NCBI GenBank assembly: GCA_023392285.1
Contig: JAEVZK010000110.1
Coordinates: forward strand, 1 to 52,704
Length of the DNA stretch: 52,704 nt
DNA from: Armatimonadota bacterium
GTDB taxonomy: Bacteria; Armatimonadota; Fimbriimonadia; Fimbriimonadales; Fimbriimonadaceae
Direction: 5' to 3'
Below, piece after piece: positions 8,106-15,943 of this stretch (position 1 is the stretch's first letter; each line of letters starts with the position of its first letter). A program made the translations under genes and the position numbers. Under the pieces are notes generated by a model that saw only the letters and a program-made list of their open reading frames with translations, was not told the origin of the DNA and ran no database searches.

Positions 8106-9474
8106 GAAACTAAGCCCGATCAAGGTCGTAAACTCCGGCCTCTGCATCGGTTGCGGCAGCTGCGCGGCCGCACTGGAAGGCAGCATCGAATTCGACACCT
8201 TTGGTCAGCTTCAGGCTGCTGGTACGAAAGAATGGCGCAGGCTGCCTACTTCCGATCTGGCCGAGATTTGCCCGTTTTCCTCTTCCGCCTTCAACGAAGA
8301 CGAACTTGCGGCGGAGCTGTTTCCCGACGCAACTCAGGGTCGCACCGCCGGACGCATGAGGGCCGCCTACGTCGGTTACGCGGATGAAGGTGGAACGCGG
8401 CAGCGCGGCAGTTCAGGAGGCATGGTGAGTTGGATGCTGGAAGAGCTCCTCCGCAGGCATCTCATCGACGGAGTGGCTCATGTGGTCCCCGTCGATCCGA
8501 GGACAGGGCGTTATTTCGCCTATCGAATTTCACGCACGAGCGAGGAGATCAGGGAGGGTGCGAAATCACGTTACTATCCCGTCGAAATGTCACAGGTGCT
8601 TCGCCAGATCGCGGATATCCCTGGCCGATACGCCGTCGTGGGTGTCCCCTGCTTCATCAAAGCGATCCAGCTTCTCCGGAAACATGACCCAGTCATGCGA
8701 GAACGAATCGCATTCACTCTTGGGCTCTTCTGCGGTCACATGAAAAGCGCTCAATTCGCAGAAAGTTTCGCGCGCCAGATGGATGTTCCTCTCGACCAGA
8801 TCGAGAAGGTGGATTTTCGGATCAAAGACGAATCTCGTCCGGCGAGCACGTATACCGCTCAATTCAGCACGAGTGATGGCAGTGAGCACCGGCGGGATTG
8901 GTGGAACCTTCTTGAAGGCGACTGGGGTGCAGGATTCTTTCAGTATTCTGCGTGCAACTTCTGCGACGACGTAATCGCAGAAACTGCCGACATCTCGTTC
9001 GGAGACGCCTGGGTCGAACCCTATTCGAGCGATGGAAGAGGAACAAACGTGCTAGTGGTTCGTTCTCCAGCCGTTCAAGAGCTGCTCGAAAAAGCATTGA
9101 CCGAAGAGCGAATTTGCCTCCAAGAGGTAGATGAAGACTTTATCGTCCAAACCCAGGCCGCAGGATTTCGGCAACGCCGCGAAGGCCTCGCCTACCGCCT
9201 CACTTGGCCCAAAGACGGCCTCAAACCGTGCAAGAGAGTCGCCCCGAAGACCCCGGAAAGCCCTCGGCGTCGAATCATCTACCGAACGCGTGCGCACATC
9301 AGCAAATGGAGTCACCGCATGTACCGCGCATCTTCCCTCCTTAAATGGGCCGGGCTCTACTGCGTTTGGGCGAGATCCGCAACCGCCTTCTATCATGGAT
9401 TCGCCTATTCCCGCGGCAAGTTTGGCCGCTGGGTCGACCGATTGCTAGGAGAGCAAGGCACTCCGAAAGCATAA
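8095..9474 (+). CDS. FrhB-like (coenzyme F420 hydrogenase/dehydrogenase beta subunit) iron-sulfur protein
   Basis: The 459-residue protein has an N-terminal CIGCGSC cluster motif near residues 17-23. Two FrhB-type domains follow, with GSSGGMVSWMLEELL, KSRYYPVEM, VGVPCFIKA and a CGHMKS segment, then CNFCDD and ADISFGDAW, which supply further Cys ligands and flavin contacts. Family members bind FAD and 4Fe-4S clusters and transfer electrons. In polysaccharide loci they usually pair with polysaccharide pyruvyl transferases; the reaction there is unknown. The ATG at 8095 overlaps the pyruvyl transferase by 11 nt. The last 90 residues are basic and not conserved in my memory of the family. It closes the six-gene cluster; no F420 biosynthesis gene is in the window. 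Confidence 0.86.
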   Translation: MSVRKLSPIKVVNSGLCIGCGSCAAALEGSIEFDTFGQLQAAGTKEWRRLPTSDLAEICPFSSSAFNEDELAAELFPDATQGRTAGRMRAAYVGYADEGGTRQRGSSGGMVSWMLEELLRRHLIDGVAHVVPVDPRTGRYFAYRISRTSEEIREGAKSRYYPVEMSQVLRQIADIPGRYAVVGVPCFIKAIQLLRKHDPVMRERIAFTLGLFCGHMKSAQFAESFARQMDVPLDQIEKVDFRIKDESRPASTYTAQFSTSDGSEHRRDWWNLLEGDWGAGFFQYSACNFCDDVIAETADISFGDAWVEPYSSDGRGTNVLVVRSPAVQELLEKALTEERICLQEVDEDFIVQTQAAGFRQRREGLAYRLTWPKDGLKPCKRVAPKTPESPRRRIIYRTRAHISKWSHRMYRASSLLKWAGLYCVWARSATAFYHGFAYSRGKFGRWVDRLLGEQGTPKA

Positions 9475-9522
9475 AGCGCGACGTTCAACTCACTTGAGCC
9501 TTGATCCTTTGCAGAAAGCGGA

Positions 9523-9528
9523 TATTCT
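9523..9528 (+). promoter_or_regulatory. -10-like TATTCT, leaderless start of GH31 gene
   Basis: TATTCT ends exactly 6 nt before the GTG at 9535. A TTGATC at 9501-9506 lies 16 nt upstream as a plausible -35. The arrangement favours GTG 9535 over the in-frame TTG at 9529. Confidence 0.5.
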
Positions 9529-9534
9529 TTGAGC

Positions 9535-12048
9535 GTGCATTTACTTCCGGTTATAGGATTTCTCGCTCTAACTTCCATCGCCTCCGCCGCCAGCGGTGAA
9601 ATCGTTGGAAAAATTCGCGTACAAGCGCTCACACCGGAACTCATCCGAATTGAAGTTCAGGGCCCTAAAGGCTTTGAGGACCGCCCGACCTTCCACGTCG
9701 TGAATCGAGATTTCAAGCAAGTCAAGATGCGCAAGACCAAGAAGGACGGGCAAATTGAATTAAGCACGTCGCGATGGACAGTCGCCCTTCCCGAGAATGC
9801 TGGACAACTGTCGCAAGTCCAGGTCTTAAGCCCGGACCGGGCCGTGCTCTGGACCGCGCCAAAGACACTCTCGAATAGTGAATGGCTCCCAGCTCCTGGA
9901 CAGATGCCACCAAGCTGGTCATTTGCCGACACCCCTCGCCTGATTCCCAGCGCAAAAGGTTTAGTTCCGAACGGGAGCGACCCGACCAGTGGGTGGGACG
10001 TCGCCAACGATGCTCCGGACGTGTACGTTTTCGTGCCCAAGAACTACATCGAATTGACTGCAGACTTTCTTAAGCTCACCGGTCCGGTTCCGATGCCGCC
10101 CCTTTATGAACTTGGCTTCACCGATAGCCGCTATTACCCTTACCATGCCCAAGAGGCGTTGGATCGAATCGACGAATACCACCGACGCCAAATCCCGATC
10201 GACATGTTCGTAATCGATACCGATTGGAGGCTGGGAGGTTCTCATGGTTACAAGGCGGATCCGCAGTACTTCCCCGACATGCCTGACTTCCTTAAAAGGG
10301 CGCACGAGAAGAACGTGAAGATCATGTTCAACGATCACCCGGAACCTCAAGCTCAGGGAGCGCTCGACCCGGCGGAGTTGCAATACCGCTTCGACGGCCT
10401 TTCGAACCTCATGAAAGAAGGTGTCGACGTCTGGTGGTACGACCGCAACTGGAATGTGGGCCTTGCCCAGCCGGCCGACCACCTGCGTCGCGAGGTTTGG
10501 GGCATGAAGCTCTATCATGACGTGGCCCTTGCAACTTTTCCCGATCGTCGGCCGCTGATCATGGCAAATGTGGACGGCATCGATAACGGCAATCGCAACC
10601 GTCCGCCAAACGTTGCCGCCCACCGTTATCCTGTTCAATGGACCGGCGACACTGGATCGACGTTCTCGTTCCTACGCAAGGGAGTCGAAAATGCGGTGTA
10701 TGAAGGGGTGCAGGGCCTCAATCCTTGGGTGAATGAAGATTTGGGCGGGCACATCGGCGCGCCTTCGGACGAGCTGTATGTCAGGTTCCTCCAGTACGGG
10801 GCGGTTTCGCCGATGATGCGAGTGCACTGCACCCGAGGTCGAACGAGAGAGCCATGGGCGTTTGGCCCTGAAGCCGAGAAGATTGCCGTCGATTACATCA
10901 AGCTCCGCTATCGGCTGATGCCGCTGTTCTACGCGCTGGCGAAACAGGCCTATAGCACTGGATTGCCAATGCTTCGACGTCTTGACCTTTACTACCCGCA
11001 ATTCAAAGAGGCGAGCGCAAACGATCAGTTTCTGCTTGGAGATTCGCTCCTCGTCGCCCCGATCGTCGGCGGCCAAGAGGGCATTCCGGTGACTGAAAGT
11101 CTCTTTCCAAATGGACTTCACGCCGAATACTTCGCGAACAAGGATTTAAGCGGCGAACCGGCGGTCAAGCGCACCGAGAACAATCTCAATTTCGACTGGA
11201 AAGAAGGCAGCCCAGCGGAAGGCATTCCCGCCGACAACTTTTCGGCTCGATGGACCGGGCAGATCACAGTTCCTACCCAAAATGAGGGAGGCTACCGGCT
11301 TTCGATTACTGGCGACGACGGCGTTCGGCTCTGGATCGACGGTGAATTGCTGGTCGACAAGTGGGAACCCCAGGACAGCGTCAACACTGTGGCCGCCAAA
11401 ACGCTCGCCCCAGGCTCGACTCACGAGATAAAAGTCGAGTACTTTGAGCTCACTGGCGGAGCACTCTGCCGCATGCTGATCGAGCCTTATCGAAACGCTA
11501 GCACCTCCCAGAGACAAGTTTGGATTCCGCCAGGACGATGGTCGAACGTCTGGAGCGGACAAGAAGTTATGGGCCCGCAAACCATTACGGCCGAAGCGGA
11601 GCTGAGCGAGATGCCGATGTGGATGCGCGAAGGAGCCATCATTCCGACGGTTGAACTCGCCCAACGGACAGATTTGATCGACTTCGGAAAATTATCGCTC
11701 GATGTATTCCCCGGCAAGGGCGCGTTTACGCTGTACAACGACGATCACATCTCAAACAAATATTTGACCGAAGGCGGAAACACGATTGACGTCCGCTCCA
11801 CACTGGAGGACAATCGCTATACGCTAAGGATCGAAAAGCCGAAGGGCACTTGGCCGCTCACTTCCCTCAGGGTCATTTTGCACATTCCACTAGGTCGAGA
11901 AATCAAGAGCGTGAAAGTGGACGGTAAGTCCGTCACGAGTGAAGCGGGAGAGGCAGTCGTCGGCCTGCGAGCTGTTCAAACCATCCAAGTTCCAGTCGGG
12001 GATAAAAAGAACCACCAGGTGCAAGTGGAATTTGCGAGTGGCCAGTAG
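9535..12048 (+). CDS. Secreted GH31 family glycosidase with inserted PA14 domain
   Basis: This 837-residue protein has a signal peptide (first 20 residues, ending TSIASAASG), an N-terminal GH31 beta domain, a (beta/alpha)8 catalytic domain (about 190-510) and C-terminal beta domains. A PA14-like module (about 528-652, from LHAEYFANKDLSG through SITGDDGVRLWIDG) is inserted in the proximal C-terminal domain, as known for some xyloglucan alpha-xylosidases. The acid/base region WTGDTGSTF (Asp near 372) is intact. The nucleophile region reads VDVWWYDRNW (Asp near 303) instead of the canonical D-MNE, so this is not a standard alpha-glucosidase. The active-site stretch resembles non-glucosidase GH31 subfamilies, including alpha-N-acetylgalactosaminidases; substrate is unassigned. 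Expression probably starts from its own promoter. Confidence 0.86.
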   Translation: MHLLPVIGFLALTSIASAASGEIVGKIRVQALTPELIRIEVQGPKGFEDRPTFHVVNRDFKQVKMRKTKKDGQIELSTSRWTVALPENAGQLSQVQVLSPDRAVLWTAPKTLSNSEWLPAPGQMPPSWSFADTPRLIPSAKGLVPNGSDPTSGWDVANDAPDVYVFVPKNYIELTADFLKLTGPVPMPPLYELGFTDSRYYPYHAQEALDRIDEYHRRQIPIDMFVIDTDWRLGGSHGYKADPQYFPDMPDFLKRAHEKNVKIMFNDHPEPQAQGALDPAELQYRFDGLSNLMKEGVDVWWYDRNWNVGLAQPADHLRREVWGMKLYHDVALATFPDRRPLIMANVDGIDNGNRNRPPNVAAHRYPVQWTGDTGSTFSFLRKGVENAVYEGVQGLNPWVNEDLGGHIGAPSDELYVRFLQYGAVSPMMRVHCTRGRTREPWAFGPEAEKIAVDYIKLRYRLMPLFYALAKQAYSTGLPMLRRLDLYYPQFKEASANDQFLLGDSLLVAPIVGGQEGIPVTESLFPNGLHAEYFANKDLSGEPAVKRTENNLNFDWKEGSPAEGIPADNFSARWTGQITVPTQNEGGYRLSITGDDGVRLWIDGELLVDKWEPQDSVNTVAAKTLAPGSTHEIKVEYFELTGGALCRMLIEPYRNASTSQRQVWIPPGRWSNVWSGQEVMGPQTITAEAELSEMPMWMREGAIIPTVELAQRTDLIDFGKLSLDVFPGKGAFTLYNDDHISNKYLTEGGNTIDVRSTLEDNRYTLRIEKPKGTWPLTSLRVILHIPLGREIKSVKVDGKSVTSEAGEAVVGLRAVQTIQVPVGDKKNHQVQVEFASGQ

Positions 12049-12137
12049 CCAGCCGCCAGTGAACAGTTTCCAGGGAAACGGCTATAAAGGGAAACCTGGT
12101 GGCTGTCAACTCTAAACTGTCAACACAAATTGAAGAG

Positions 12138-12220
12138 TGCCGGGGGCGGGACTCGAACCCGCACGGGTTTGACCCCAGTGGTGTTTGAGACCACCGCGTC
12201 TACCATTCCGCCACCCCGGC
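12138..12220 (-). tRNA. tRNA-Leu (CAA)
   Basis: On the minus strand a GCCGGGG acceptor arm pairs with CCCCGGC. The anticodon stem GTGGT/ACCAC encloses loop CTCAAAC, so the anticodon is CAA, reading UUG codons. A long variable arm and a GTTCGAGTC T-loop are present, as expected for class II tRNA-Leu. The discriminator is A and CCA is not encoded. A TAATAT about 10 nt upstream of the 5' end could be its -10 box. Confidence 0.95.
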
Positions 12221-12258
12221 GCAAGTTCGAATATTACCAGAAGAAGCGAGCCTCAGCT

Positions 12259-12264
12259 TATAAT
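12259..12264 (+). promoter_or_regulatory. -10 box TATAAT, leaderless start of rhodanese gene
   Basis: A perfect TATAAT is separated by AAACAC (6 nt) from the ATG at 12271. No Shine-Dalgarno site exists in the interval, and no -35 consensus is visible. Confidence 0.65.
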
Positions 12265-12270
12265 AAACAC

Positions 12271-12588
12271 ATGATCATACAAGTTGAGCCGAAGCAACTC
12301 CAGCGTGAACTCGAGTCGGAAAATCCGCCCCAGTTGCTCGATGTTAGAGAGGCAGATGAGCTGGAGATTAGTAGCTTCGCGCACTTTAAGCACATTCCCC
12401 TGGGCCAAGTTCCGGAGAGATTTGGTGAGCTGGACAAGGACCAAGACTATGTCGTAACTTGCCGATCGGGCGGACGAAGCGGAAAGGCTTGCGAGTTTCT
12501 CGCCGCCCAAGGCTACAAAGTGAGAAACTTAAACGGCGGAATCAACCGCTGGGCGCAAGAGGTCGACACGAGCCTGCCAACCTATTAA
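12271..12588 (+). CDS. Rhodanese-like domain protein
   Basis: A single rhodanese domain of 105 residues. The LLDVRE segment (22-27) and the active-site loop VVTCRSGGRSG with Cys64 are intact, followed by the NLNGGINRW segment typical of the fold's end. Cytosolic GlpE/PspE-like proteins of this size carry a sulfane sulfur on the active Cys and pass it to thiophilic acceptors. The ATG at 12271 is preceded by TATAAT at 6 nt. The stop codon directly abuts the start of the TM2 gene, so both probably share a transcript. The frame is open further upstream through the tRNA, which is artefactual. Confidence 0.9.
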   Translation: MIIQVEPKQLQRELESENPPQLLDVREADELEISSFAHFKHIPLGQVPERFGELDKDQDYVVTCRSGGRSGKACEFLAAQGYKVRNLNGGINRWAQEVDTSLPTY

Positions 12589-13014
12589 ATGAATACCCAG
12601 CCAAGCTACAAGTTTTGCGCTCGCTGCAGGGCGCAACATCATGCAAACGCGCAATACTGCGCCAACTGCGGCCAACCCTTTCCAAATCCATACGCGAACC
12701 CGCCCGGCCCGCAGCAATATCCTTATGGTGCCGCAAATCCGAACTGGCAAGCTCCGAGCGTGCCAGATCAGAACCGGCTGCTGATCACCCTGCTACTCTG
12801 GTTTTTCCTCGGTCACTTTGGAGCTCACCGCTTCTACCTCGGCTACAACGGAGCGGGAGCAGGCATGCTCGCCCTCACCATCGTGGGAGTTCTCACCGCC
12901 TGCATCCTCATCGGCTATTTCCTGCTGCTCGCCGTCTTCATCTGGTGGATCGTTGACCTCATCCAGATTCTTACTGGAAGTCTGCGGCCGGTCGATGGCG
13001 GCCGCCTCGTCTAA
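12589..13014 (+). CDS. TM2 domain membrane protein with N-terminal zinc ribbon
   Basis: The 141-residue protein begins with a short zinc-ribbon pattern (CARC near 10-13 and CANC near 24-27). A Pro/Tyr/Asn-rich linker and a C-terminal TM2 domain follow: LLWFFLGHFGAHRFYLG, then a Gly-rich turn and a second helix ending IWWIVDLIQI. The two helices probably hairpin in the cytoplasmic membrane. TM2 function in bacteria is unknown. The start abuts the rhodanese stop. Confidence 0.86.
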   Translation: MNTQPSYKFCARCRAQHHANAQYCANCGQPFPNPYANPPGPQQYPYGAANPNWQAPSVPDQNRLLITLLLWFFLGHFGAHRFYLGYNGAGAGMLALTIVGVLTACILIGYFLLLAVFIWWIVDLIQILTGSLRPVDGGRLV

Positions 13015-13017
13015 GCC

Positions 13018-13551
13018 TTATTTCTCCGCGAGTTGTTTTTCGATCGCGGCAACCACCTGCGGATCGTCCGGCTTCATCGTCGGAAGGAAACGCCCGACCA
13101 CGTGCCCATGACGGTCGACGAGGAACTTCGCGAAATTCCATTCGATCGCGTCATTCTTTCGATCTGAATTGGCGATCAGCCAAGAGTAGAGTGGATTGAT
13201 GCTCTCGCCTTTCACGACAATTTTGGAGAACATGGGAAAAGTCACGCCATATTCCGCAGTGCAGAACTGGTAAATCTCGGCGTTCGTGCCCGGCTCCTGG
13301 CCTCTGAACTCATTCGCTGGAAAGCCGAGCACCGCAAAGCCACGGGCCTTATAGGTCTCGTACAGTTTCTCCAGCGCTGCGTATTGCGGCGTGTTGCCGC
13401 ACTTCGAAGCCACATTGACGACAAGGAGTACGTCTCCCTTGAACTTGGACAAGGAAATCTGCTTCCCCTGGATGTCATCCATCTTGAAATCGTAGATCGT
13501 CTTCGGCGGAGCGAGGACGCCGGCGAGGGCTAAAGCGGCAAGGGTCATCAT
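13018..13551 (-). CDS. Glutathione peroxidase family protein (Cys type), exported
   Basis: The 177-residue protein has a thioredoxin fold with the peroxidatic Cys51 in NVASKCGNTPQY, Gln85 in FPANEFRGQEPG, and Trp138-Asn139 in EWNFAKFLVD; this is the complete catalytic tetrad with Cys in place of selenocysteine. It reduces hydrogen peroxide or lipid hydroperoxides, usually with thioredoxin in bacteria. The first 14 residues (MMTLAALALAGVLA) look like a signal peptide or anchor, which is unusual for the family. The start at 13551 is preceded by AAGGA. The frame remains open to 13740, but that part is antisense to the VOC gene and looks unlike protein. Confidence 0.9.
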   Translation of the reverse strand: MMTLAALALAGVLAPPKTIYDFKMDDIQGKQISLSKFKGDVLLVVNVASKCGNTPQYAALEKLYETYKARGFAVLGFPANEFRGQEPGTNAEIYQFCTAEYGVTFPMFSKIVVKGESINPLYSWLIANSDRKNDAIEWNFAKFLVDRHGHVVGRFLPTMKPDDPQVVAAIEKQLAEK

Positions 13552-13580
13552 AACGTTTCCTTCTACGAGAAAAACGCTCG

Positions 13581-13586
13581 TATACT
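13581..13586 (+). promoter_or_regulatory. -10 box TATACT, leaderless start of VOC gene
   Basis: TATACT lies 7 nt before the ATG at 13594. The peroxidase gene diverges from the same 42-nt interval. Confidence 0.55.
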
Positions 13587-13593
13587 CCTCATT

Positions 13594-13932
13594 ATGATTC
13601 GCGGCATTCACGCCATGTTCTTTCTGCCCGAAGCCGTTCAGTTGCGGGAATTCTTTCGAGACAAGCTGGGCCTGGATTATTTCGACGCTGGGGAAGGTTG
13701 GCTCATCTTCCGAGCGCCCGAAGCCGAAATTGGCTGCCATCCCGGTGAGGAGCGCTTTCAGAACATCTCATTGTACTGCGACGATATCGAGAGCGCCTTG
13801 GCCGAGCTTGCCGCCAAGGGTGTCGAGCTTGGCCGTCCTCCAGAGACCCGAGAGTACGGCATCTCCGCAACAATTAAGGCACCAGGCTTCGAAATCGAGC
13901 TATATCAGCCTAACTACATACCCGCTCCATAA
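13594..13932 (+). CDS. VOC (glyoxalase/bleomycin-resistance fold) family protein
   Basis: A small 112-residue protein with the paired beta-alpha-beta-beta-beta pattern of vicinal-oxygen-chelate proteins. The LREFFRDKLGLDYF segment is the typical first helix. A metal-ligand-like His is in IGCHPG, and FEIELYQP near the C-terminus supplies the terminal Glu. Substrate cannot be assigned. It is transcribed divergently from the glutathione peroxidase. Confidence 0.82.
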   Translation: MIRGIHAMFFLPEAVQLREFFRDKLGLDYFDAGEGWLIFRAPEAEIGCHPGEERFQNISLYCDDIESALAELAAKGVELGRPPETREYGISATIKAPGFEIELYQPNYIPAP

Positions 13933-13982
13933 TGCCGAGCCGCCTAGACCACATCGTTGATCTAACTCTTCGCGAAGACAGT

Positions 13983-14534
13983 TTACAAATTAAGGCTACC
14001 CAGCAGAATATCGCAAGGAGATGGACTTGCCATATTCACCAAAGCCGTGAACTGTTCCAAGGGAATTCTCCGAATATTCCCAGCTTCTCTAATGAGAAGA
14101 AAATAGCGACCACCTAAGGAAATTCCATTTTCAATCGAAAGGTGATTACGGTCGGTTACTCGCGGAAAATCGGTGCCTCGCTTTTCTTCGCAACTAAGAA
14201 ACTCGTTGTAGTAATGGTAAGTCTTTAAGCGGGTCCCGGACATTACATAGTCGTTTTTCACATTCTTCAAACGCTGATCCCCACATCGCAACAGACCGCT
14301 TTTCAAATATAACGGTGATAATACCACCGGATCGGGACTGAATGGATAGGCATCGAAGTCGTTTTGGTATAACTTCATTGCAACGAATACCTGATGCAAG
14401 TTCGACATGCAAGCGGTTTGCTTTGCTTGTTCTTTAGTACGTCCAAAAATCGGAAAGAGCAAGGCGGCTAGTATGCAAACGATTGCGCAGACTATTAGAA
14501 GTTCGGTGACGGAAAAGGCACTTCGTTTCATCAT
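13983..14534 (-). CDS. Type II/IV pseudopilin-like protein with N-terminal methylation motif
   Basis: The 183-residue protein opens with a short basic leader and the prepilin-type sequence FSVTELLIVCAIVCILAALLFPIF, a hydrophobic helix with the conserved Glu at mature position 5; a prepilin peptidase would cut before FSVTELL. Downstream are TACMSNLHQVFVAMKLYQNDFDAYP and a soluble domain with several Cys, the pattern of the many secreted DUF1559-like or H-X9-DG-like proteins of Planctomycetes and Armatimonadota. The ATG overlaps the upstream gene's stop by four nt (ATGA), so it is translated with the membrane protein. Confidence 0.82.
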   Translation of the reverse strand: MMKRSAFSVTELLIVCAIVCILAALLFPIFGRTKEQAKQTACMSNLHQVFVAMKLYQNDFDAYPFSPDPVVLSPLYLKSGLLRCGDQRLKNVKNDYVMSGTRLKTYHYYNEFLSCEEKRGTDFPRVTDRNHLSIENGISLGGRYFLLIREAGNIRRIPLEQFTALVNMASPSPCDILLGSLNL

Positions 14535-15154
14535 TCGTTCCGGGAGGTAATGAGTGTTGATATAAGAAGCATCAGAGCGAGGCTTACTCCGAAATATACA
14601 CGCGTAAACGGAAATGCAGAGTCAAGGGGAAGTGCTTGGGCTTCAAAGAAGCTCAACACCGACAGAACCGCTAGCGAACCCACAGATATGAAGCACGTTT
14701 CCAAGGTGGGCGTAAACGCCTTTTTCCAACCGGCTATACAGATAAATAGGATACCCGTGGCGGTTCCGACGAAGAGCGGAAGGGCACAGGAAAAGGAGGA
14801 AAGGTATTTATCATAGGTTCCTGGCCAAATCCAATTGCCTCTCGTGGTAACTATGGCTGCATAAATGAAAGCAATCGTTCCCAATCCGAGCGCAATCGCT
14901 TTACCCTTCGGCAGTCGCCGAAGGAAAAGGAATGGTGCAAAAGCGCATAACAACATAAGCCAGTGGCCATGGAGAACGGCTACGGCACGGAGATTTGGGC
15001 TGCCCCTTAGAACCGCTAAATGAATTGCGCTTTCCACGATGAGGAGAAGAATAAAGGCGACGCTCACGGCGAAAATAGAGGTTCGCCCTTCTTCATTGTC
15101 GTTAGACGCCACGCGATAATCACATTCCAACAGTTGGCTCCTTTTGACACGCAA
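14531..15154 (-). CDS. Hypothetical polytopic membrane protein
   Basis: I do not recognise a family. The 207-residue protein has about six hydrophobic segments, at roughly 28-50, 58-75, 83-102, 120-140, 152-170 and 185-203, after a polar N-terminus. It overlaps the preceding gene by 35 nt and the pseudopilin by 4 nt, so the three form one unit. It may help localise the pseudopilin, but there is no direct evidence. Confidence 0.65.
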   Translation of the reverse strand: MRVKRSQLLECDYRVASNDNEEGRTSIFAVSVAFILLLIVESAIHLAVLRGSPNLRAVAVLHGHWLMLLCAFAPFLFLRRLPKGKAIALGLGTIAFIYAAIVTTRGNWIWPGTYDKYLSSFSCALPLFVGTATGILFICIAGWKKAFTPTLETCFISVGSLAVLSVLSFFEAQALPLDSAFPFTRVYFGVSLALMLLISTLITSRNE

Positions 15155-15518
15155 CCAATTGTCCGCTCCTTAACCAATACTTCCTTGGGGAAAAGTAGAC
15201 ATTCAGTTGCCGAACATCTTCCGCGCTACAAGTCAGGAATCGAATATATGGATAGCGGGATCGTAGTTGGTTTATGTTGAAGACGCCGTCCTCCGGAACG
15301 GAGACAACCAAGTTATTCCTCAGCGGAACAACCTGAAGGGCTGCTTCTTCTTTGTCCGAGCATCCGCAGCCGTTGAGGGCCATCAACAGTGCGCCCTCAG
15401 GGATATTGAACGAGAGATCAAGTTTTTGACCTACTTTAGGATCCTTTTCTGGCCCAAGAGTGCGAATCGAATCCCCACGAACATAGGTTGGACCATAGAA
15501 GAAGAGCCAAGCCAACAT
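15120..15518 (-). CDS. Hypothetical exported protein, possibly frameshifted at its 5' end
   Basis: The 132-residue frame starting at ATG 15518 has a truncated hydrophobic N-terminus (MLAWLFFYGPTYV). It has a soluble domain with a CGCS motif and a VFNINQLRSRYPYIRFLTCS segment. In-frame sequence upstream of 15518 continues the hydrophobic helix but lacks a start codon. One base out of frame, an ATG at 15568 preceded by TAACAT at 7 nt would supply a good N-terminus (MGLSKVLAG). The simplest reading is a lost G in the GGG run at about 15542-15546. No family is recognised. Confidence 0.5.
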   Translation of the reverse strand: MLAWLFFYGPTYVRGDSIRTLGPEKDPKVGQKLDLSFNIPEGALLMALNGCGCSDKEEAALQVVPLRNNLVVSVPEDGVFNINQLRSRYPYIRFLTCSAEDVRQLNVYFSPRKYWLRSGQLVACQKEPTVGM

Positions 15519-15575
15519 GAGGCATCCCAGAACACAGAAGAACCCGCAAGGACCTTTGACAATCCCATTGTTCCC

Positions 15576-15581
15576 ATGTTA
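15576..15581 (-). promoter_or_regulatory. -10-like TAACAT before the hypothetical exported protein
   Basis: TAACAT stands 7 nt before an ATG at 15568 on the minus strand, matching the leaderless pattern. That ATG is one base out of frame with the main body of the gene ending at 15120. Confidence 0.35.
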
Positions 15582-15660
15582 TCACATCTTTCTTTAAATT
15601 AGAGATGAATTGTTGTTGTATGGCATTGAACACAGGCAGCGAATCCGATCTAAACTGCAA

Positions 15661-15943
15661 TGACCTTTAGGAAGATGAGCATCATCTTAGCGATACCCCG
15701 CCACGCTGCGTGGCGCTTGGTTTGGCCGCACGCAATCCGGAGGCGGCGCGGCATAGCAAGGCCTCGCTGATCTTCTGCGGTCTACTGCCGCGGCCCAGAG
15801 ATCGGCTGCCCGGAAGCGTGCCATCAGCCAGACCATTCGCGAGCTTCAGGCCTGCTGTTTGGGTGATCGCTAGGGCAGCTGACGAGGCGCGACGCATTCT
15901 AGTTTGCAAGAGGTTTGCCGGAGCGCGGTAACATCTGCCTTCA
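15661..15943. other. Gene-poor, GC-rich gap with two perfect 7-bp hairpins
   Basis: Two perfect 7-bp stems with 3-nt loops lie side by side: AAGATGA/TCATCTT at 15672-15688 and CGCCACG/CGTGGCG at 15699-15715. The rest is open on both strands: a 71-codon frame on the minus strand (15682-15897, rich in Arg, Ser and Ala) and one on the plus strand from 15710. Neither has a recognised motif, a ribosome site or an appropriate promoter. It may hold a small RNA, an intergenic repeat, or a decayed gene. The MoxR promoter (TAACAT near 15929) lies at its right end. Confidence 0.4.

Noticed and set aside
12049..12137. Insertion-sequence end or attachment site between the GH31 gene and the tRNA
   Set aside because: The short direct similarities (CCAG and CTGTCAA-like words) are degenerate, no duplicated tRNA 3' end is present, and no integrase or transposase is nearby.
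12130..12270. Extension of the rhodanese frame upstream through the tRNA
   Set aside because: It would be antisense to tRNA-Leu; ATG 12271 has TATAAT at 6 nt.
13018..13551. Selenocysteine glutathione peroxidase
   Set aside because: The catalytic codon encodes Cys (NVASKCG) and no in-frame TGA or SECIS-like structure is present.
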